From JANYHY01 sp043784605 (GTDB lineage Bacteria > Myxococcota_A > Polyangia > Polyangiales > Polyangiaceae): a stretch of DNA of 12,810 nt. The notes under the pieces were generated by a model that ran no database searches, had not been told where the DNA came from, and was given only the letters and a program-made list of their open reading frames with translations. Below, piece by piece: positions 1 to 10,300 of this stretch. The DNA lies in assembly GCA_043784605.1 (NCBI GenBank), contig JAYVYD010000528.1, positions 1 through 12,810 on the forward strand, read 5' to 3'. Within the stretch, counting starts at the first letter, position 1. Each line of letters opens with the position of its first letter. A program made the translations under genes and the position numbers.

Positions 1-1255
<1,255 letters not shown>

Positions 1256-1259
1256 GCAT

Positions 1260-1293
1260 CCTCCGCGGACCCATCGGACAGGGCACGCGGAGG
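1260..1293 (-). promoter_or_regulatory. Hairpin sequestering the Shine-Dalgarno of the sigma-54 activator
   Basis: In the minus-strand RNA, CCUCCGCG (1293-1286) is perfectly complementary to CGCGGAGG (1267-1260) across an 18-nt loop. The loop can add a 3-bp inner stem (1283-1281 with 1272-1270). The 3' arm contains the whole GGAGG ribosome binding site (1264-1260), 4 bases before ATG 1255. No U-tract follows, so it is not an intrinsic terminator. The left arm begins 20 nt after the giant gene's stop codon. Confidence 0.65.
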
Positions 1294-1312
1294 TTGCGTG
1301 GGTCGATGCTAT

Positions 1313-4300
1313 TTAGGTCGAGCCTACGGCGATGCCGAGCGCCTTGCGGAGACCGAAGTACTGCTCGCTCACGCTGAACATGAGCAGCTCTTTCATCTTC
1401 TCCATCGGTGCCAGATCACCCGGCAGCTGCGGCTCGGCCGCGATGATCTTCTTGGCGATCTCGAGGTCTGCGCACAAGAGCAAGCCGGCGCGTGCTCCCG
1501 TGATCTCGACCGTCTGCATCCAGCGCTTGAGATCCGCCTTCGCGCCATCCTCGATGAACTTCTGAACGACGAGACGCAGGCCGTCTCGCTGAATGGGCTG
1601 CATGTATTTGACGAGCTCCGCGGCCGTCTGGTTCACGGCTTGCGCCATGTCCGGAGGGATCGAAAAGTCGTTCATGATGACCTTGATCGCGGCGAAGAGG
1701 AGCACCTTGAGCTCGTTCATCGTCGGGAACAGGTTGCGGATGTAGTGCTCACCTCGGTACGCCGAGAGGTGCTTGCCCACGATGAATGTGAGTTCTTGCG
1801 GCGTGAACCCAGTGAGGACGGTCTGACCGGCGACGCTCGCGGGCGGCGATGCCGGGACAGCGACGAGCGCACCCGGAACGTCGTTGCGAACATAGAGCTC
1901 CGGCAGCGGCACGCCGAGGACTTGCGCCGCCCAACCGAACGTCTTCGCGAACGTGACGGTGCTCGTCGCCGGCTCCTGCTTGAAGCGCTTGTCGAGCACC
2001 GGAAGCTGGCGCGACGCACGCAGCTGGTTGGTCTTCGCGACGATCGCCGCGGGGGTGATCATCTCGAAAATCTTGCCGATGTAGAGGTTCTCGTCCTTGT
2101 GGAAGAGGTTCTTCACCCACTGCTCGTTGTCGAGCCGGCTCTTGACCTGAATCATGCCGTGCGGGCGGTAGTCCTCGAAGAAGCGGTTCTCCTCTTCGTC
2201 TGCCTTGTGCAAGAACGCGAGCGCGGCGCACATGCACCACGCGCGGTCGTACTCGTGCATGCGCATGTACAGCTTGTAGAGGCTGCGATACGGGTCCACG
2301 CGCATCGGGTCCTTCTGAAGGACGATGGCGTGCTCGCCGATGGCGGCTTCGGTCTGGTCGGTGCCCTCGTAGAGCTCCGCGAGGATCTGGCGCTCGACGG
2401 CCTCGTCGGGCTTGTAGCGAGTCGCCATCTTGAACGCTTCGATCGCGCTCTTCGAATCGTGCAAGCGGTCGCGATAGATGAGGCCGAGGTTGTGCCAGAG
2501 GTTGAACTCGAGTTCCGGGTTCTCACCGCTGATCGCCGCGAGCCTCTTCAACATCTTGCGGAACGCGCGCTCCAGCTCCTTCCAGTCCTTGCGACCGGTG
2601 AGGATCTTGTTGATGCGCTCGAACGCTTCGAGGAACGTCGGGTTGAGATCGAGGGCCGCGTTGAACAGCTCGACCGCGCGATCCTGGTCGTTCTCCTTGT
2701 CGCGATAGAGCTGCGCCATCGTGTAGATGAACTTGCTCTTGCGAATGGGGTCCTTCTCGAGATCGCTGATCGCTTGGATCGTGTCGATCATCTTCGGCCA
2801 GTTCTCGGTGCCCTGGTAGAGCGCGAGGAGCTGGTGAAGCAGCGGGTGGCTGGTCGGCTGGATGTCGCGCGCTTCCTCGAAGGCCTCGATCGACTTCGCC
2901 TGGTTCTTGTCCAGATCGCGCCAGATCTCGCCGATCTCGTTCAACACCTTGAAGCGCTCGTCCGAGTCCATGACGTTGTCGAGGATCTGACGTTTGTACG
3001 CGACGACTTGCTTGTAGTCCTTGAGCTCCGTGTAAAGCGAAACCAACGCCTCGAGGGTCGGCTTGTGTGACGCGTCGACGCCAAGCGCCTTCTCGAAGTT
3101 GTTGATCGCTTGCTTGGCCTGCGCCTGCTCGCGCTTGACGCAGCCGAGTCTGTAATAGACCTCAGCGCGTGACTCCAACTCGTCTTCACCAAGCGACGTG
3201 AGGACCTTCTGATAGTTGGTGAGCGCGGAGCCCCAGTCCTTGAGGCGGAAGCTGACCTCTGCCAAGCCCTTGATCGTCGCCTGATCAGTGAGGTCGAGCT
3301 GGTGAGCTGCCGTGTACGCCTTGAGCGCTTTGTCGTCCTTCGCGAGCGCGGCGCACACCATGCCGAGCTTGTTCTGGAGGTCGTGCTGCTCGGTGCGCTC
3401 TCGCTTGCCGCTCTTTCGAACGAGCATGTCGAGGAGCCCCTCGGCCTTGTCCCACTGCTGCGTGTTGACGTACTCGGTAGACAGCGGGAGCGCTGCCTCT
3501 TCGTTCTCCGGGTCTGCCTCGTTCGCCGACTGCCACGCCAGCACGGCGCTGTCGTGCTCGCCGAGCATCTCGTCGCGGATCTTGCCTAGCTCGACCAACA
3601 GACGTGCGCGCTGACGCGGTGCCTGCGTGTAGCTCTGCTCTTGATCGAGGTACTTCGCGGCCTTGTCGTAGTCGCTGTCGTCGATCGAAATCTGTCGAAG
3701 CGCCGCGAGCGACGGGATGTGCGCGGGATCGAGGTCGAGCGCCATCTCGTAGCGATCGCGAGCAGCGACGCGGTCCCCGAGCTTTTCGTCGAGCGATTTG
3801 CCGATGCGGTAGTACGCCTCGACGCGCTGCTTGCTGTCTTGCGTGAGGTCCGCGACACGAGCCATGTAGTCGATGGCCTGAGCCGCGTCGCCCTGCTTCT
3901 CGTAGAGCTTGCTGAGCGCCTCGAGCGCCGGCAGGTTGGACTCTTCGAGGTCGATCAGGTTGCGGTACGCGTCGATGGACTTCTCGGCGTCATCGATCTC
4001 GTCCGAGTAGACCTGCGCGATGAAGCCGTAGTTCTCGACCTTGGTCTTCTTGTCGCTCGTGGCGGTGATGTGCTGCTCGTAGGCACCGACCAGCTCGTGC
4101 CACTGCCGCAGCTTGCGGTAGCAGCGCTCGAGCGCGAAGTACGCGTCCTCGTGGTTCGGATCGATTTCGAGCGCCTGCTCGAGACGAAGCGCCGCGAGAT
4201 CCGCCTTGAGGAAGTGCTCCTCGTGGAGGTTGGCGAGATGCATCATCAGATCGATGCGTTCTCGCTCGGTCGCGACGACATCCAGCTGGGACTCGAGGAC

Positions 4301-7300
4301 CTTGATGAGCTCCGGCCACTGCTGGAGCACCTCGCAAACGCGGGCGAGGCCGCGCATCGCGTTGAGGTTCGCGGGGTCGACGTTGAGCGCCTCGCGGTAG
4401 ACCTGCGCTGCGCGTGTCGGGTCCGTGAGCGTCGTCTCGTAGAGCGAGCCGATGCGCAGCTTGGTCTGCGCGATCTCCGACGGCTCGGTGAGCGCGGCGG
4501 CCTTGCGCGTGAGTACGTCCGCGAGCTCTCTGTTCTGGTTGCGCGCCGTGTGGATGCGCTCCAGGTTCTCGAGCGCGGGAACGAACTGCGGGTCGACCTC
4601 GAGCGCACGCTTGAAGTACGTGACGGCCTGGTCGGTCTGGCTCATCTGCTGATCGAGCAGCTCGCCGAGCTCCGTGAGGATCTCCTTGCGATCGAGATCG
4701 CCAACGGCGACGTCGAGTGCACGCGTGAGCGTTGCGCCGAGCTGCTGCCAGTTCGCGCTCTTACGATAGAGCTGGCCCATCTGGCGAAGTGCGCCGACGT
4801 TGTTCGGGTCGAGCTGGACGATCTGCGCGTAGTACGGCTGCGCGTTCTCGGGGTGACCGAGGTCGTCGCCGTACCACTTGGCGAGGTGCAAGCAGAGGCG
4901 GATCTTCTGATCGGACTCCGTCTGCTCCTTCAGCCAATCGTTCGCGGTCTTGATGACCTCGTTCCAACGGCCCGTCGCCTGCGCCATGCGCTCGAGATAG
5001 CGCGCGGTCTCGCGATCGTGGAAGTCTTCCGCGAGCGCGTTGATGAGGGCATCCAGCGACTGGTTCTTGTCGTCCAGGTTCTCCTCGAAGACGCGCGCGA
5101 TCTTGCGCAACAGCTCCGTGCGATCGGGAGTCTCTTCACGCGTGTCGAGGCGCGCGAGGTACAGCTCGACGAGCGGCTCCCAACGCGCAGCGGCAGTGTG
5201 GAGCTTCTCGAGTTCGATGAACGCCTCGTCGTTGGCGGCGTCGATCTCGAGGATCTTCTGGTACGCGATCGTCGAGCTGTCTGGCTCTTGGACGGTGTCC
5301 TTCCAGAGAGCTGCGACCTGACGATACTCCTCGATCTTCGTCGCGGGGTCTTCGATGGCGGCGGCGCGCTGCATCTTGACGTCGATGACGTCGGTCCACT
5401 TTTCTTCGGAGCGGTAGACCGCCTCGAGCGCGTTGATCGCCTCGAAATCGGGGCCGACCTCGAGCAGCTTGCGCCAAGCGTCGGCCGCGTCGAACGGCTG
5501 CGCGAGGTGCTCGCCGTACGTCTTGCCGAGCTCACGGAAGACTTCCTTGAGCTCTTCCGCGTCGAGCATCGCAGCAGCAGCGCGGTCGACGATCTGATGG
5601 AGCGCAGTAACGAGCTCGTTCGGATCGTTCGCGCGTCTGCGAATCGCCGCGACGGCGCGGAGCGATGCGAGGTTGGCGAAGTCGATGTCGAGAACACGGT
5701 TGTAGTCTGTGAGCGCCATCTCGTCGCGCTGGAGCCGATCGGTGAAGACGCGCGCGCGACGCGTGAGGATGTTCACGCGAGTGTCGTCGTCCGTTGCCGT
5801 CTCGTTCTGTCGCTCGAGGATCTCGACGAGCTCACGCCACATGGCTTGGCGCTCGTAAAGATTCGCGAGTGCGCCGAGCGCCTCTGCGTCTTCTCCACGC
5901 AGGTCGAGGACGACCTTCCACGTGTCGATGGAGCGCTGCGGATCGTTGAGTCGATCGGCCGCGAGGTGCGCGATCTTCGCGCGGATGTCGGCCTCTGCAG
6001 AGTCTCCGGACGCGTTCTCCAGCTCGCGCTCGTAGACGCCACCAAGCAGTACCCACTCTTGCTTTTGCTCGTAGATACGACCGAGCGCCGCGATCGTGGC
6101 CTCGTGAGCCTTGTCGAGCTCGTCGAAGATGCGTCGATAGACGCGCGTAGAGCTGTCGATGTCCGTGAGTCGCGTCTCGTAGATCTCACCGAGACGCGCG
6201 TGCAGATCGACGAGCTCGAGCGGCTCACCGCCAGCCTTGATCCGCTGCTCGAGCGTCTGCGCGAGCTCGGGCCAAGACTCGATGGCTTGATAGATGCGGT
6301 CCACGTTCGCGAGCGCGTCTTGGTCGAGCGGCTCCACCGTGAGGACGTACTTGTACGTCTCCTCGGCCTTGGTGATGTCGCCGAGGTCGTCTTCGAACGT
6401 CTTGGCGAGCCGCTTGCCGATGGTGCATTGAACGACGGGATCGGCGTGCGCGCCGAGGACGTCCGCGTATGCGTTCGCGAGAGTCTCGAAGCCGGCGTCG
6501 ACGATGCCCGCAAGACGCGGTGCTTCGTCTCCGCTCTTCTCGTCGAGCGGGTACTCCTTGAGCGCGCGGATGAAGACCTCGAGCGCCGCCGGCCCGTCGA
6601 GCAGCTTCTCCTCGGCGAGCTCGGCGATTTGATAGTACGCCGCGAGCCGATCTTCTTTGCCGCCCTTGCCGCTCTCATTGGCATCAGTCGGGATGTGAAC
6701 GAGCTGCGCTTCGTAGACGCGCCCGAGCTTGTCCCACTCGCCCATGCTTCGGTAGAGAGGCTCGAGAAGCTCGCCAATCTCCAGCTGTTTCGTGCCCGCC
6801 GCGAAGAGGGTCTCCAACGCAGCTAGCGTGGCCTCGTGCTCGGGTGCCGCGTTCAACACGTCTCGGTAAGCGACGATCGCTTGGCCGAGATCGGCGAGCT
6901 TGGACTCGTACACCTGACCGAGCCGATACTTGAACTCGAGGATCTCGTCCGGCGTCTGACCGATCTCGGCCTCGCGCGCGAGGACGGCGGCGAGCTCGCT
7001 CCATCTCTCGGTCGTCGTAAAGAGTCGATCGAGCGACTTGATGGCGTTCTGGTTCTCGGGGTCCGCTTCCATCACTCGCCGGTAGCGGCCGATGGCCGCG
7101 TCGACGTTCTCGAGCTGTAGCTCGTAGATGTTGGCGAGGCGTAGCGCGAGCTCGACGAAACGCTCGACGTTGTCCGTGAGCTTGTCGAGCTCGGTGTCGT
7201 AGAGCGCCGCGACATCGGGCCAGCGGTTGACGACCATCGCGAGCCGCTCGAGGTTTCCGAGCGTGTCGTGGTTCGAGTTGTCGAGCGCGAGCGACCGCGC

Positions 7301-10300
7301 GTACGTGTCGAACGCAGAGGCGTGGTTGTCCATCGCGTCTTCGTAGAGGCGCGCGATGCGGTGCAAGAGTTCCACCTTCTGGAAGGGATCCTGCGAGTGC
7401 TGCACCTGCACTTCGTGCACGCTGACGAGCTTCGGCCAGTCGGTCGCCGCCTCGTAGACGGGCTCGAGCACTGCTGCGGCGCCGAGCGGGTCCTTGTCGC
7501 CGCCCTTCAGTCCTTCGAGCGAGCGAAGGGTCGGCTCGTGATCGGACTGTTGCGTGAGGATGTCTCGGTAGAGTTCGATGGAGCGCGTGACGTCGTCGAG
7601 GCGCTTTTCATAGAGCTCAGCGATGCGGTACTGGAAGCTCACGGCCTCCGCAGGATCGCCAGTCATCTCGCTCTCGCGCGTCAGCACGCTCAAGAGCTCG
7701 GTCCAGTTCTGCGCTTGCTCGTAGAGCACGTCGAGGCGCGACAGCGCTTGGAGATCGTCGGGGTCGAGCTCGAGGACCTTCTGGTAGGTGTCGATCGCCT
7801 TCACCACGTCACTGAGCTCGCGCTCGTAGACTGCGCCGACTTGGTAGTAGATGCGCTTCTTCTCTTCGGGGTCCGCGACGAGCTCGGCCTTCTTCGAGTA
7901 GACCATCAGCTGCTCGGCCCAGCGTCCGAGGCCGAGGTAGCGCTTGATCACCGCGTCGAGAGCGCGCAAGTCGTCGCCGTCGAGCTCGAGGATCTTGTTG
8001 TACACGGCGATCGCCGCTTCGGGCCGCTCGAGAACGTCCTCTTCGATCGCTGCCGATTGGAAGAGCGCGTCCTTCTTCTCTTGAGGCTCGTCGAGGATCG
8101 AAGCCTTACGCTGGAGGATCAGCGATAGATCCGCGTAGCGCTCCGCCGTGCGGAACAAGCGCTCGAGCGCCTCTGCAGCGGCGAGGTTCATCGCGTCGAT
8201 CTCGAGCACCTTCTGATAGCGAGCGACCGCCGTGTCGAAGTTGCCGAGGTCCTCCTCGTACACACGTGCGCTCATTGAGAAGAGCGCGCTAGCCTGCGTC
8301 GCGTCCTCGAGCGAGCCGGCGAGATCCTCATACACTTTGGCGAGGTCCGCGAACCGGCCCGTCGCGCGAGTGACGCGATCGATGCTCTGTTGCGTGGTCT
8401 CGTTCGCGGGGTCTTCTTTCAGCGCGCGAGCGAGCGTGGTGAAGGCTTGGTTCAGGTCTCCCGCAGCGTCCTCGTAGAGCTGCGAGACTTGATGGAGTAG
8501 CTCCACCTTGCGAGCGACATCGTCCGCGCGGCGCACCTGCACCTCGTGCACTCCGATGAGCTTGGTGTGGTCGCCAATCTGCCGATAGAGCGGCTCGAGC
8601 AGGTCCGCGATGACGAGCTCGTGCGCGGGCTCTTGACCGAGCCGTTCGAGAGCAGCGAGCGCCGGCGCGCTGGCTGGGTCGCGCTCGAGCACCTGTCGGT
8701 ACCCCTCGATCGCGACCTCGACCTGACCCATCTCGCTCTCACGGAGCGCGGCCAAGCGGAGCATCAGCGCGAGCTGATCCTCCTCAGTGGGCGCGAGAGC
8801 AAGCTGCGCCTCCATGTTCTCCGCGAGGTCGTTCCACATCTTCTGTCGCGTGAACAGCGCGTCGAGCGCGGTGAGCGCGCGTTGGCTCGTCGGGTCGCTC
8901 TCGAGCACCTTCTTGTACGAGAGGACCGCGTCCTCGGGCTTGCCCAAGCGCTGGTCCTGGACATCCGCCATCTGCACGTAGAGTTGCTCGCGTGCGTCCG
9001 GGTCAGTCGTCTGATCGATGCGTCGAGCCACGACGCCGATGAGATCGTTCCAGCGCTCGGTCCTCGCGAAGAGCTGCTCGAGCGCGGCAAGTGCTTCGGC
9101 GTCACTCGCGTCGATCTCGAGGACGTGAGCGTAGCCAGCCGCGGCTTCGTCCACCAACCCGAGTCGCTCGTCGATCGCCGCAACCTTCATCCAGTACTCG
9201 CGCGCCAGCATCGCGTCGGAGAGATCCTTCGCGATGGACGTGTAGAGCTCGACGAGCTGTTTGTAGCCGTTCGACTGCTCGGCCACCCGCTCGATCTCGG
9301 CGCGAGTCTCGTTGAGCGAGGGCTCGTCCTTGAGGGCGCGAGCGAGAGCGTCGAAGCTCTTGCCAAAGTCGTTGGAGGAGTCGCTCGAGATGCGCGCGAC
9401 CTTGCGGAGCAGCTGCACGCGCTTCTGAACGTCACCCTCGTTAGCCGCGAGGATCTCCAACGCGCCGATGAGCTTGTCCCACTCACCGCGCTCCTCATAA
9501 ATCGACTCGAGGATGCTTGCGGCCTCGCTCTTGAGCGAGTCGTGAGTGAGCAACGCTTCGAGCGCCGCCTTCGCGCCCTCGTGGCGCGCGTCCACGAAGA
9601 GGATCTCTCGGTAGTTCTCGAGCGCGCCCGCGGCGTCGCTCAAATGCTTCTCGAGCGTCTGACCGAGTCGGTACTTGAGATCGACGAGTTCGGCCTCCGA
9701 GACGTCGAGCTCGATGCGTCGACGAAGCACGTCGACATAAGGCTCCCAGCGCTCCAACTGGCGATAGAGCACGTCGAGCGCGGCAAGCGCCTGCCCGTCC
9801 GTGGGCTCGTCTTCGAGCACGGCGAGGTAAGTGGTGATCGCCTTCTCGACGTCCTTGATCTCTGTCTCGAAGAGCTTGGCGATCTCGAAGTTGATGGTCT
9901 TCTTCTGCGTCGTGTCTAGCGCGAGATCGCGGCGCTTTTCGTAGACTTCGAGCAGCTCCGAGAAGCGGCCCGTCTGTCGATAGAGACGCTCGAGCGCGGC
10001 CAGCGCGCCTTCGTTCTCGCTGTCGGCCTCGTAGACCGCGCGATACGCGGCGAGCGCCTCGTCGATCTTGCCGACCTCTTCGGTGAGCACGCGGCCGAGC
10101 TTCAACCGAAGCATCACGGTGAGATCGCGATTGCCGTCGGAGTCTGCCGTGGTGATCGCGCGATTGTAGCTCTCGATGAGCTTGTCCCAGCCGGCGGTCG
10201 CCTTCGCGGCGCGCTCCACGTCCGAGCACGCTTGCTCGTCGTGCGGTGCGATCTCGAATGCCGCAAGGTAGCGATCGAACGCTCGCTGCGGGTCCTTGAC

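Noticed and set aside
1260..1293. Intergenic inverted repeat as a rho-independent terminator
   Set aside because: No U-tract follows on either strand, and the 3' arm is the ribosome binding site of the next gene. A translational role fits better.
3641..6826. 1061-codon open frame on the plus strand, with similar long plus frames at 1073-3070, 8546-9919 and 10232-11545
   Set aside because: The 3641-6826 frame lies codon-opposite-codon to the giant gene. In that register a stop arises only where the real gene uses TTA, CTA or TCA, which are rare in such GC-rich coding DNA. The translations are low-complexity R/L/E/V/D-rich and show no domain, whereas the minus strand gives clear TPR modules.
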